Assembly (NCBI GenBank): GCA_001557505.1
Contig: LSAX01000005.1
Location: 2,046,001 to 2,110,000, forward strand
DNA: 64,000 nucleotides
Direction of reading: 5' to 3'
DNA from: Reticulascus tulasneorum
Lineage: Eukaryota > Ascomycota > Sordariomycetes > Glomerellales > Reticulascaceae
Below the pieces are notes generated by a model. That model was not told the origin of the DNA, did not search any database, and saw only the letters and a program-made list of their open reading frames with translations. A program made the translations under genes and the position numbers. Numbering within the stretch: the first letter of the stretch is position 1; every line of letters starts with the position of its first letter. Below are positions 22,239 through 32,909 of this stretch, one piece after another.

Positions 22239-25003
22239 TCTTGCCGCAGCGACGTGCGACAATCTGTGTCCTTTGCATCGGAATCTGTTGATCGATGCTG
22301 GAGCCAGCATGGGGCAAACCACTCTCATGCATGGCACGCAGGGTTCTGCCTTTTAATAGATGGCCGGCGTCGTATGCAACTGTCGATCCCACTTGCGACT
22401 TCTTATTTAAGAAGACAAGAAGAAGAATCTCAAGTTATGGTGATCTCGGAAACTACAAAACCTGCTGGGAGGATCTTCAGGGACGAAGGCTAGCATGTAG
22501 CGTTGAGGAATGTGCCATTGAAGGTGGACCCGGCAGTCAGCCATGAAGGCATAGGTAGGCTTGAGGTTTGCCGGACAATGGTTCGGCATCCATGCCTCAG
22601 GATCTAGGTTTCAAGCTTGAATGTGGAGGCCGGCCAGGCTGCTGTAACTGCAAGAACATGTTGACCTGCCCGAAGAGTGCATGCTGGAAGGTGTCGGTGC
22701 CAAATCTGACTACTTCTTGGCATACCGGCTTCCCTCTGTATGTATGCATGTATGATAAAGCTACACACATACCAGTAGGCATTAAAAGATAAGGCACGTT
22801 AGGCTTGTTTTGGCTTGGCGCCCCGGCGACTTGGACTAGTGAGTAACAATAATCGCGTAGTCTTCCGGCAAACACCGTTGCACCCGCAGTAAGGGACAAA
22901 TTTCCAGTTCAGGCCAAGCCCAACCGAATCCCGACAGTCAATTGGAGCGACTTTATTTTCGCAGCCAGGCCTGAAGGGTTTTAGACCCCTAGACCACCAC
23001 CTCGAAGCTAGCTCCAGGCGATGCCACTTCCAAGGCGGCCACGAGCGGTGTCTGCCAACTTTGGTTTCAGTAAAACCTGCTGGGGTAGCACTGTGGCGCC
23101 TAACTAACTCGTATCGAACAGTGGGACAAGTCGCCCCGAGGGGTTGAAAGTAGTGATACATGGCAGAGACATTCCGTCAATCCTCCCACACTCCCAACCC
23201 GGCTCTGGGACGAGGTGTGATGCTGTGAGAGCTTACGCAGGAGAACCCGACGGCCCTGCCCGCGGGTGACTCCGGTGGCCGACGACCGGAGCAGGAGCTT
23301 ATTCTGGCCTGCAGATCTACAAGAGCGAATCTCCCGTGGCCCAAGCTCTAAAGCTCGGGCACATCTTCGCAAGACCAATCTTTTCCAGCTAGACGTGCCG
23401 ACGCTTCTGCAACATCCGTCTCCGGCTTGCAGTGTTGGCTCCGCTGCGTCCTTTCGAGCACCCGTGGATGCTGCCAGCCTGCTCTAGTATCCCAACTACA
23501 GCACGCCATTTGAGCCGGGGCCTGATGAGCGATTTGATCCCTCGACATTCTGGGCGACGGACGGCTGGGCATGGCTGGGCAGGCGCCACGAGGCTTGGGC
23601 CCGACTTGCAATTATCTGGGGGAGACTTCTCATGATTCCTTGGCCTAGATCAGATGGGGAAGGTGGCATAAATGGCGGCTAATGCTACAAGCCATGGATC
23701 CAGATTGATACAGCTGCCCTTGTCAGTTAGTTAGAGAATGTTGAATAAGCTTCTACTACTTTCGCCCTTCTTCATTCCATCATATCGCGGTCCTTCGTGG
23801 CTTGTTGGGAAGAACCGCTGTATTGCAACTTCACTGCCTGGTATGTGTCCCCGTAAGTCTCACAATGCCTTGCAAGAGCCCTGCTACCTGAAATAGGTAT
23901 CACCTTGTCATCTTCTTGGATAATTAATCATGCCGTGATGTTATGGGAGAATATGGAAGGAACAGAGAGTTGGGCGTTGGTTCGTTTTCCGTCGCGTGAT
24001 GCTCACGGTCACGATTGAGTGTGCCCTCCGTGGCGCCATCTCCCTAACCATAAGCCCGTGCAGCCAAGTTGGCGGAGATGTAATGACAGATGTGTTGCTG
24101 AGATAGCTGGGGTGTCATTTGCCGCCAATAGGCATTTCCATTTGCTAAGCCTATTGTTCCTTACAAAATACGCGGCTCCTTTCCCAGACGCTAAAAGTTC
24201 CGTTGCAACAAGGTTTTGATCGGCCCGGCAGTGAAGTTTTTTGGCGCGGGATCTTCACGCCACAGCGCGGGCGCGGAGCGGCACATGCTTCTGCGGCGCC
24301 GAACCTTTACTGGCGAAACGCGGTTCCGCTTAGCCGAATCGCTCCGAGTGACGATAACTTCCTGGATTTCGAACTATATCCCATGCATAATTTGATGTTA
24401 AGTACAAGATATAAGGCTTTTGCAGTGAGAATCATAACAATTGTCGCCGAACTAGCCGTTGGCACATGTATTAGCAGACGTATTCTAACACTCACGAATA
24501 TCAATTGAACTTTTTTGTAACACTTGGGCTCTCTCTTGTGATATCCAATAAAGAAACTGAGCCGACAGAATTCCGAATGGCCAGAGCCACGGTGAGAAAG
24601 TATATGATAGCAGGTACTTGTCGGAATTGAGGGTTCGAAGACCAAGGCTCAGCTAAAAGGGATCGGGTCGATATATCAAACGTTAGAGCAAGCAGACTCT
24701 CAGAAAGTGTGCATTACTTTTAGTCTTGATTTTGCTCAGCTTCTGTCCATTTCAACTCCATACACACCAGAATTACCCCAAGACCTAAGCGTTTCCTGAA
24801 TTGATGGCCGATGGTAACCCACAAAGTCAGCGACGAATCTGAAAACCGCGAAATCTTTCATCGTCTTTGGACGTGGGCAACTTAGACCTGACTGAGCGTC
24901 TGGCCGGTAGTTATTCAGAAAGGTATGCCGTCAAGTAAGCCAAAATTGACTTTATCGGACGTAGCAATCGGAATCAGGATAAATTCTGCTATTCATTGAT
25001 TGT
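22239..25003. other. 2.8 kb region without recognisable genes
   Basis: Several short frames occur on both strands, but none has motifs or spliceable continuity. No tRNA-like B-box with a partner A-box was found. The last part becomes more A/T-rich toward the FTA2-like gene. Confidence 0.45.
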
Positions 25004-25922
25004 TCATTGCTTTGCCCTTGATCGGAGCTTCCGACGATACTTCGTGTTAGGCATAGCCTTGATTATCGTCTTAATTTCTAATTCAACAACCATCATGTCA
25101 AACATTTCCAAATCCTGTAACCTCGTATCTCTAGCTTCCACCTTGTCCGTAGCGTCGTACGCATCCAGAATGCAGTGCGGCTCAGTGATGGCCAAGTCGA
25201 AATCTACAATTTGGCCATCTCTAATGTTATCGATCCGAATGTCCCGATTGTAGATCTTGTGTGCGTTCATCCAACGAATGCCAGTCAGTATCCTTTTCAA
25301 GCTGCGAGCGCTAACCCCTGAATCTTCGGGTGCTAGCTCCTTGACAATAGCTCGGACTTGCCCATTCTGGCCCGTCGTTTCGTGAACAATGTCATTCCGG
25401 GCTTCCTCCCTCAAGTCAATACCTCGTTCTTTTAACAACTCTTTATCTTGGTCGCCGAGTAACAGAAACCCGTGACAGGCGGTGGCAATATTCGGTGCCT
25501 TCTCTGTCTTCGAGTCCTTGAGTTTCCCATAGGCCCGGCATTCAGCATAGAATGGATCTGTATGAAAAACAACTGTCTCTATAGGAAAAGAAGTTCCCAG
25601 AAACCGCTCCCAGAACCATCGATTCGTCTCTGGGTTAAAATATTTGAACTGAAGATGATTCTATTAGACTTTGTTGTTCTAGGAGCCACGACTTTTTGAA
25701 TATGAGACATACAATCTTTAAGGCATACTCCCGAGACCGGATTTTGACCTTGAAAACGTAACTTTCAGTCCCCGAATGATCAGTAAGGCCTTTATCAAGG
25801 CGCTCAAGCCATTCTATTGGAGCATCATGGTGTGGAAACGCATTTAACTTCGGACCCGGACAAGGTGGTAGCTCTTGCTGAGAGACGGCTGGACGACGCA
25901 ACTGTCGCCTTCCTTTGGGCAT
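25004..25922 (-). CDS. FTA2-domain/kinase-fold protein
   Basis: Exons (minus) 25713-25922 and 25004-25648; one 64-bp intron; 284 residues. N-terminal block 'DAPIEWLERL', then 'SYVFKVKIRSREYALKI' with a Lys in the beta-3 position (about residue 69). After the intron comes 'FKYFNPETNRWFWERF', and then 'FYAECRAYGKL'. Around residues 200-222 is 'YNRDIRIDN…VDFDLA'. This reads as a kinase catalytic loop: Asp and Asn are kept, the His of HRD is Asn, and DFG is DFD. The pattern fits the Pfam FTA2 family, named after a Sim4 kinetochore subunit but widely expanded in filamentous fungi as degenerate kinase-like proteins. The C-lobe after the DFD is short (about 65 residues). The gene is divergent from the acidic nuclear-protein gene. 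I would not infer a centromere role. Confidence 0.72.
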
Positions 25923-26238
25923 CTTGAGTATGGCGGAATCTTGCAGATTTGTGACTCACCGATGATGACCTGGCCATGTTTGAGGGCCAGTTCTGTTGTT
26001 CTTATCTCTCTTGTAGGCTATCAAATAAGGTGCGGATGATTTTGATTAAGCCAGATGCGGCCCGATCCTTGGGCATGGCTTGTCGAAAGTGGGGATGCAG
26101 CCAATAATGCTTCATGTCACGCTGCACGACATACTGCTAAGTCTGCAACAATCAAGCAATATGCAGTCTCTTGCGTTATTAACAGACCATTCAGAAACCT
26201 TGAGACGAACCAACAGCATAATATAGCGTGGCTTGGGC
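25923..26238. promoter_or_regulatory. Divergent promoter of the FTA2-like and acidic-protein genes
   Basis: 316 bp between the two start codons. The two genes could be co-regulated from it. No specific site was identified. Confidence 0.4.
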
Positions 26239-27891
26239 ATGTGTGATGTCGAAATGGAATCCATATTAAGCCCAGCTGAGTTCGCTCCAGATTGTGACAA
26301 GCAAGAACACCCATTTTCAACGGGCGGTTTAGGAATTGCAATCATGGGAACAAAGCGTCGAGCTGGAACCATTTTTGAATTTCTCACGTCAAAGAATCCC
26401 GAAGTGAAATACCCTAAACTAGACAGCAAAAACTTGACAAATAGGGGGGATTGGGTACGGCCCAAACAGCTCCTGCCATGGAATGAATTCAACTTCCAGA
26501 CTTTAAACGACATTTATAAAGGTGCTTTGATGAAGGAAGCTCTCCAAGAACGCGAGAACTTACCAGAATACCCCTACATCAAACCAATGAGGGACTGCGT
26601 TGTCCAAGATGAGGTCACAACGGTACATCTCCTGACCAAGTGGAATCATACTATCGTCACAGCAAGCCTTGACTACATCGAGAAGTTCCAACCATGTGAT
26701 TGGAATCCCAAGACCACTAGGATCAAAATCAAGAACGTTAAACCCTTGGAAAGCAAACCGCAAAGAAAACAACCCCCAAGACATAAGAGCAAGACTGTTG
26801 GATTTGGAAAGAAAAAGCATTCGACTGGAGTTACGGATGCGAGTGGTCGCTCGATGTCTCGCGCAGATGACCCTACTGCAACTGACCAGTTTCCCAAAGA
26901 ATACAAAACAGCCAGTAAGTGGAAGAGCACCGACGTCACTGAAGAATTACTCGACGAAGATGGCAAATGGATTGGTGGCAATCTCTACAAATCTTTTCCC
27001 ATTAAGCAGGCTTACACCAACTGTGTCAATCTCGGGTGCCGCTTCGGATGCATATTAACCACTGGAGAGGCTTTCATCTTCCAGATCAAGCCTTGTGAAG
27101 CGAAAGCAGGTCAGACAATTCAATTTGCGAGCTTGAACACTCGAACTGACAGGAGTGAAATTAGGTGCCGTCAACTCGCAGAGCCATAGTGGAGACCTAA
27201 AGACTCAGCTAATGGTTAATGGATTGATGGAATATGTCTCTATTCCCTGGGACGAGCACCGAGATGGAGACAATGTCAAGTACGAAAAGTTGACCATGAA
27301 TTTGGCTATATGGTTCATTCATGTTCTTGCCGGCAATCATTACGAGATTTCTAGGGATTACAATCCACTCATCCTTGAGAAATCTAGCGCTTCGTCTAGT
27401 ATCTCGAATGTCCAGTCCAGCAGGGGCGCCTATGTCGGTGCACAGCAGGAGCTTGGCCTCCAAGGTACCAGTTTCCTTTCTGGGAAGCCGGGGAGGCGTA
27501 AAGCAGCGGAAGATGCGCCTAATTATTCCTTCTATGGGATCCAACAGTTTGTGCCATCGGTATTTATTCTCTGAACACGACTTATAAGCAGTATTTCTAA
27601 TCAGGATCCTAGCCTGCAAGCTCATCAACTGAATCAACTGAATCAAGCGATGATAGTGACGATTTCACTACAAAAGAAGCCAACGATGACGGAGACCAAG
27701 AGGATGAAGAGCAAGAAGTTGACGAATGTAGTGCTGATAGCAACGAAACCGAAGAGGACGAAGAGGACGAAGAGGATGTAGAAAACGCCGAAAAAGATGA
27801 TCATAGCCATGGGCTTCCAGAGGTCAAGAGCACTACAAGCTTTGATAGAAGTGCGTCGTCTAAAAGACGTAAGCTTGACAACATTGGATAG
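26239..27891 (+). CDS. Uncharacterised fungal protein with acidic C-terminal tail and NLS
   Basis: Exons 26239-27109, 27165-27559 and 27613-27891; 514 residues with ATG at 26239 (ATG 26254 is also possible). Both introns (55 and 53 bp) are needed to keep frame. A folded N-terminal part contains 'LPWNEFNFQTLNDIY' and 'VVQDEVTTVHLLTKWN'. A central basic linker (about 165-215) follows. The best-conserved-looking core is 'FPIKQAYTNCVNLGCRFG' then 'ILTTGEAFIFQIKP' (about 250-285), continuing 'LMEYVSIPWDEHRDG' and 'LTMNLAIWFIHVLAGNHYEI'. These blocks resemble a large fungal family often described as PD-(D/E)XK-nuclease-like or kinase-associated; I could not identify catalytic residues with confidence. 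Residues 423-514 are very acidic (Asp/Glu/Ser) and end in KRRK, a nuclear signal. Confidence 0.65.
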
Positions 27892-28313
27892 TATCTCACT
27901 CATAGTAGGAGGTATGAGAGGACCTCAGACAAATCTGATTCCATGCCATACGATGGCCTTATTATTCCCCTGAGATCAAAGGCTTGGCAGAGTATAGGGT
28001 TTGGACTTTCTATTTTTGATAATATGGCGTCTAGTCTATCAATAGCGGTTAAAAGGTCGTACTAGGAGTAGAATTTAGAGAGAGGATTGTCTGGTATGCC
28101 GAAGACTATTAACCAAATGAGCGAGAACGACCCATACTCAAATTTCGTGGCGGTAACCATAAGCTGTAACTTGGTCAAGTCTTAACTCTGTGAATTCTTA
28201 ATAGATAAAAAGATTTCGTAGGTCTGAAAGTGTACCTGTCAAATCGTCGCGCAAAGTACCCCGTACTCGAAGCCGCGGCAAGGGATCTGTTCAGCTTCAC
28301 AACACATCCATTC
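27892..28313. other. Short convergent intergenic region
   Basis: 422 bp between two converging 3' ends; presumably 3' UTRs. A/T-rich, nothing else seen. Confidence 0.4.
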
Positions 28314-30128
28314 TCAGGCAATCAAAACAAGTCGTCCAAGGCAATTCAAGCATGTTTCCAAGTCCAAAGACGCCGCAGAATCGTTGTCTCGCATTTCCCA
28401 AACACGCTGGAGAATATCCGACGCTACCTTCATTGACCCAAATGTTGCCAGCGGCCCCAGCAATGCGAAAATCCTGCGGATTTGTGGCATCTCGGTCTTC
28501 CTTGCGAAGATGCCGATTATGCAGAGTGGCCAGGCCAGAGTCCGCATCCAGAGACTTGAAGCCAACTGCATACAGAGCTCGATTGTCTGGGCCACTATGC
28601 TCTGCATATCAGAACTCTTCGTATTTGAGAGATTGATCAAGAGTATACTATGCAGATATACCAACCCCGCGTGAGTCCAGATGCGAGTGATCAAAGCGGA
28701 AGGCTGCGGATTAGCGCAAGGATAAAGTCGTTTTGGGTCGGAAGCGGTCGGCACGCCTGGCGGTAAGTCACTATGATCTGGCTGCATCTTCCTAGACTCG
28801 GAATCGAGTCTGGAGAGACCGTCGACTAGTGCCTCCTGGATCTCGGCGCCACGCTGGGCCAAATCCACGCCCGATATGATGCCATCCTTCTTCCACGCGT
28901 CAAGTGCAGCAATTTCGGCGATGAGAACAATGACCCAGCTAGGACAACCAACGAACTCGCTGAGCTGCAAGGGCGCACGCTGATCTTGGTTGCCTTCATG
29001 CACCAGAAGACAAGGGTAATATTTTCTCAGCTTAGGGGCACGCCTGATTGAAATGCTTGAAAGTATATCATCAACAAGGAGCCCTGCAACGAAGAACCGG
29101 AAAGCCGCTTGGTCGACATTCCAGATTGGGAACGCAAAAGCTGCGGCAGTCGTGGATGCGCCTCCTACACGAGCCATTAAGGTGTGCCATGCAGAGCTTT
29201 GCTCATCGGTCGTATCAAGAGTTGGAAGAATCTGCAAGAATAGTGACAACGCCGCATCAAGGTGGATCTTCCAATCATCCGTAAGACCGATCAACACCTC
29301 TTGATTCAACAAGTGCATTATACTCCCCAGCACGCGAGCACTGTGCTGAATATCGCCGTAGACACCGCTTTTGCCAAGTTTCGTCAGGTCACGCTGAACT
29401 CCCTGCATAGCCAGGGATATCTGGCCCTTTAACTGTTCTCTGGCATGCGAAAAGCAACCTGCTGGAACAACTGTAGTTACGGGAACGACGGAGAAGAAAT
29501 ATAAAGATATGCTCCGAAACGTGTGGCTGATCGGACTTTTCGTCATGGCCAGCATTAAAAGCCAGGTACGGCCGCCTTCCAATACATTTGGTTGATAGAA
29601 GGGAAACAGGATGGGAAATACATAATCCAGGTATGCCATGGCATAGCTAAAATCCTCCTCATCTCGTAGCGCCACATTTGGCAGCTGTTGCCTCAGCAAG
29701 TCATTAGGAGGAGGTTCATGACTCGCAGGGACTGGATGTGATGATAAACGGAGCTCTTCTAAGTTTAGCGGTTCCGCCTCTAAACGAGGGATACAGCTGT
29801 CGTCTATATCTTGCGACGAGAAGCGGGAAGACGACGAGGACGAGTGGGCGCGTGAAGATGATGTCGTCACGAGGTCGGTGCCAAGATTGCGGACAATGTT
29901 CCGGATGATCTTCTCACCGCGACGACGCTTAGCGTTAGACCTGACCTGAGCCTTGAGCTGCTGTGTCTTAAGCTGCAGCAGGTTCTCGTCGTCCATCCAC
30001 ACCGGGCGGTCCTCACCAAAATGGCATCTGATTCCTAACGCCGAACAAACGCCACAGACCGGCGGCGAGTTGTCGCATTTCTTGTGTCGCAATCGGCATG
30101 TCCAGCAACTAGCTCTGATTCGTGGCAT
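28314..30128 (-). CDS. Zn2Cys6 transcription factor, intronless
   Basis: Single open frame of 604 residues from MPRIRASCWTCRLRHKKC. The zinc cluster is right at the N-terminus: C-x2-C-x6-C-x6-C-x2-C-x6-C (residues 8-35, ending 'ALGIRCHFGEDRP'). A Lys/Arg/Gln-rich linker and a Ser run precede the effector region. The latter has 'FSYAMAYLDYVFPILFPFYQ', read as the fungal_trans_2-like domain, and 'WIVLIAEIAALDAWKKDG' later. Regulators of this kind are often cluster-specific. It is divergently paired (358 bp) with an NmrA-like reductase, with a short-chain dehydrogenase next along, so it may control these. The shared promoter holds a duplicated CGCGCGGGTTT element that could be its own site; that is inference. 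Confidence 0.88.
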   Translation of the reverse strand: MPRIRASCWTCRLRHKKCDNSPPVCGVCSALGIRCHFGEDRPVWMDDENLLQLKTQQLKAQVRSNAKRRRGEKIIRNIVRNLGTDLVTTSSSRAHSSSSSSRFSSQDIDDSCIPRLEAEPLNLEELRLSSHPVPASHEPPPNDLLRQQLPNVALRDEEDFSYAMAYLDYVFPILFPFYQPNVLEGGRTWLLMLAMTKSPISHTFRSISLYFFSVVPVTTVVPAGCFSHAREQLKGQISLAMQGVQRDLTKLGKSGVYGDIQHSARVLGSIMHLLNQEVLIGLTDDWKIHLDAALSLFLQILPTLDTTDEQSSAWHTLMARVGGASTTAAAFAFPIWNVDQAAFRFFVAGLLVDDILSSISIRRAPKLRKYYPCLLVHEGNQDQRAPLQLSEFVGCPSWVIVLIAEIAALDAWKKDGIISGVDLAQRGAEIQEALVDGLSRLDSESRKMQPDHSDLPPGVPTASDPKRLYPCANPQPSALITRIWTHAGLVYLHSILLINLSNTKSSDMQSIVAQTIELCMQLASSLWMRTLAWPLCIIGIFARKTEMPQIRRIFALLGPLATFGSMKVASDILQRVWEMRDNDSAASLDLETCLNCLGRLVLIA

Positions 30129-30486
30129 GGTGGAAGTCCCTGCTCAAGAGAGGTCCGGGAGGGGAGGACAAATTGGAGCGGGAAAACGATAGCGTGCGGC
30201 GAGACCAGATATCGTGGCAGGGAGAGAATGAAGGACAAAGGAAATGCCGCCAAGACCTGTTTCCCGCGCGGGTTTACTATCGCGCGGGTTTCCGTTCTAG
30301 TAACGAGATTGGCTTGATCCTGGATTTATACTCCAACCCAAGAGCCTAGCTCTTTCTGGCCAGGGTGGAGCGCGGACTTTGATCGAACGTATAAGTGCAG
30401 TCAAGAGCCTAGAATTCGAGCATGTTGAAAAGTTCTGTGGCACACCCGAAAAGCACAAATGTGTTCAGCGTCCTTTAGTTAATGTA
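30129..30486. promoter_or_regulatory. Divergent promoter, Zn2Cys6 regulator and NmrA-like reductase
   Basis: 358 bp between the two start codons. It contains the direct repeat listed separately. Confidence 0.5.
30263..30291. promoter_or_regulatory. Duplicated CGCGCGGGTTT element with palindromic CCCGCGCGGG core
   Basis: CGCGCGGGTTT occurs at 30266-30276 and again at 30281-30291. The first copy is part of the perfect palindrome CCCGCGCGGG (30263-30272). It is strikingly GC-rich compared with its surroundings and sits between a Zn2Cys6 regulator and its divergent neighbour, a usual place for such a factor's sites. Confidence 0.5.
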
Positions 30487-31306
30487 ATGGCAGTCATGAA
30501 TGTCCTTGTTCTTGGAGGTACAGGACCTGCCGGGATCTGCTTATTGCGAGAACTGCTCCATCGCAAACACGCCGCCGTTGTCATTGCCCGGAATCCTTCC
30601 AAAATCCCAGAAGACCTATCGTCAAATCCGCTGATTGAGGTATGTAGCATGGATAGACTGCTTCGCGGCAGGTCGAAGCTCATCTATGAGCATGATTATG
30701 CTGGTCCTCTAACCCAGATGCTAACTTAATTATGCTCTCAACACTTAGATCATCAAGAGCGAGATGGACAACGTCAAGGTCATCTCCGAAACCATGGCCC
30801 GATGTCAGGTCGTTATCTCGCTACTTGGACCCAATATCACAGACTCTGGGATCGACCCGTCTCTGTACGCCAACATCTACAAATCATTCATCTTCCCTGC
30901 AATGCGACAGCATAGCGTCCGCCGCATACTTGCCATGGGCACCATCTCAATCCGCCGACCGGAGGACAGTTGGACTCTGATACAAGGCCTCGCAAAGCTA
31001 TTCATGCCGCTCTTTGCTAGTTCTGCCTACAATAATGTTCTAAATATTGCGAGTGCCTTCGAAAACGACGCCACGGGTTTGGACTGGACAGTTTTCCGCC
31101 TTGCTTCAATCCCTGGGGACAGTGATCAAGCAAACTGGGAGAGGGATAGAGAGGATGGTAAAGCCTACACGGGATGGATTGGAGGAAAGGGTTGGACATC
31201 CTCTATCAAACGAGGCGCATTAGCAAAGTGGCTTGTCGACACAGCTGAAGGGGCAACCGATAGCTGGAACTGCAAGATGCCCGCAGTTAGTCGGCAGAGC
31301 AGCTAA
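30487..31306 (+). CDS. NmrA-like/atypical SDR NAD(P)-binding protein
   Basis: Exons 30487-30639 and 30749-31306; 109-bp intron with GTATGT donor and CACTTAG acceptor, phase 0; 236 residues. The start is MAVMNVLVLGGTGPAG; the second ATG (30496) is also possible. The Rossmann motif G-G-T-G-P-A-G follows the first beta strand directly. 'VVIARNPSKIP' supplies the basic residue that favours NADP(H). 'VISLLGP' and 'VRRILAMGTISIRRPEDSW' correspond to the later strands of the NAD(P)H-binding (PF13460-type) family, and 'LDWTVFRLASIPGD' is the usual near-C-terminal strand. Enzyme or redox-sensor function is unknown. Divergent from the Zn2Cys6 regulator; its 3' end faces the SDR gene. Confidence 0.82.
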
Positions 31307-31796
31307 GCAATTTGTTCTTATCAATGCATTTCATATCATTGAACGTGCTTAAAGCTCGCTGCACAACTCACCCCCAATGTTGCCACAGATTAGGGGAACA
31401 ACACCCATCGTTTAAGCGACCATACGAGGTGTGTGGAGTGCTAACACGGCTTCCGGCATTTGATATCAAAAGCACTTGATGGATACTGGTCAGACCAACG
31501 CCAAACCGGGGTCTACTACTGAATAAGAAGGGGAGGTGTGTCATACTGAACAGTCAAAAACCAGGGCAAGCATAACTCGAAAGAGCGTGTTTTTATTACT
31601 TAACCCAGACGCGAGTTGGTAAAAAGAATCGTTGAAACCCCCTTACAGCCTCATGGTCCGCTGCTGTCAAAGATCAACTATACAATTTGTCATAAAATGA
31701 GATTTACAACTTTGTGTTATTTTATTTATAATTATGTGCCTGAACATTAGTGATACAGAGGATAGTTATTCAAACCGATGGATCTTCGTGGAAGGC
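31307..31796. other. Convergent intergenic region
   Basis: 490 bp, A/T-rich, between two 3' ends. Presumably untranslated regions and terminators. Confidence 0.4.
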
Positions 31797-32909
31797 CTAG
31801 CTTCGCTTATCATTGCGCTTGTTCCACGTTCGATCAAACACGTTGAGCGATCGTTGTGCTGAAGGGTATGGTCAATTTACAAATTGCTGCCGGGATCGAG
31901 TGATTCACCTGACGGAACTACGTCCATTGCCTTGATCGACGTATTCAGGGGCTGGCTAAGCATGAAGATAGCAGCGTTCGCGATATCGTCAGGAACAAGG
32001 GGCCTATAAGCGTTATGAGTCGTTTGTGTCTAGGCATATAATCTATTGGAGGATATAAGTCTTACTCGATACCCTCGAAAAACGAGTCGTACATCTTCTG
32101 ATCGTGACCGACCCGGAGGGAGTGGAAGTTGGTAGCCACGCAGCCAGGCCGGACAACAAGTACGCGGATGTTGGTGTTTGTCAACTCGTTGCGGAGCGCA
32201 TTCGAGAAAGCCTCTTGACAAGCCTTATTGGCGTGATAGACAGCTTCGCCGGGGAATGGTGGGACTTCCAGAGCAGTGATCGAGGTGATATTTAGAATTG
32301 TGCCGGCCTTTCGAGCCATCATTCCTCGGTTCAGGACAGAGTGTGTGACAAACATCATCCCGTTCACATTAGTGTTATTCATGGTGATGATGTCTTGGAT
32401 CTTGAGATCAGGGAACACTGCAGGTGCTCCGAGCGCAAGTCCAGCCTAGGGAGACCATTCTTATCTTGATGAAAGAAATTCCAAGTCAGTGGCAAGAAAC
32501 TTACGTTGTTAATCAAAATATCAATATCGCCAATTTCTTGAATAGCCGAGTCAATGGCTTTATCGACGGCCTCAAAGTCGCCAATGTCTGCGGCACGGCA
32601 TATGACCTTGCTAGAAGAATAAGACCCAGTTAACTTATCCTTCAAGTCGACAAGTTTATCCTACAGGAATGCTTTAGCCAATGTGGACTCTTCGATTCAA
32701 ACTGCCTCAGCAACCAGCCAGGGTGCTAACCTGAGATCGAGATATGAGTATGAGCTTTGCACCAGCTTGGGCGAGTTGCGTTGCGATAGCTTCGCCAATA
32801 CCCATAGAAGCACCTGTCTGAGTAATTCAAAAACGTCAGATTTTGCCTTGACGCTTTCGTTGGCCGTGAATCCACGTACCAACAACACGACCTTGTCTTG
32901 CAAAGCCAT
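31797..32909 (-). CDS. Short-chain dehydrogenase/reductase, YMR226C/YdfG-like
   Basis: Six exons (minus): 32880-32909, 32731-32817, 32505-32660, 32066-32445, 31909-32003 and 31858 down to 31797; 269 residues. Introns are 50-70 bp. MALQDKVVLL joins to the cofactor motif TGASMGIG (T-G-x3-G-x-G) only after removing intron 1. 'LINN|AGLALG' spans an intron and gives the NNAG motif. The catalytic Ser is in 'NITSITA' and the Tyr/Lys pair in 'YHANK' (YxxxK). The order ('ADIGDFEAVDKAI', 'IDILINN', 'VRPGCVATNF', C-terminal 'SLNVFDRTWNKRN') resembles the NADP-dependent 3-hydroxy-acid/serine dehydrogenases of yeast YMR226C and bacterial YdfG. The last exon of 62 bp is easily missed: without it the protein would end a few residues after the 31908 donor. 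Confidence 0.87.

Noticed and set aside
24201..24310. GTGAAG…CTTCAC inverted repeat and GC-rich patch
   Set aside because: Six-bp stem with a 16-nt loop; too weak to call a terminator or RNA gene.
22239..25003. Mobile element remnants
   Set aside because: No terminal repeats, transposase or reverse-transcriptase motifs were seen; a genome-wide repeat search would be needed.
25923..25990. Extra tiny first exon for the FTA2-like gene (MARSSS…)
   Set aside because: Would need an intron of about 37 bp, shorter than any other here; the ATG at 25922 is simpler.
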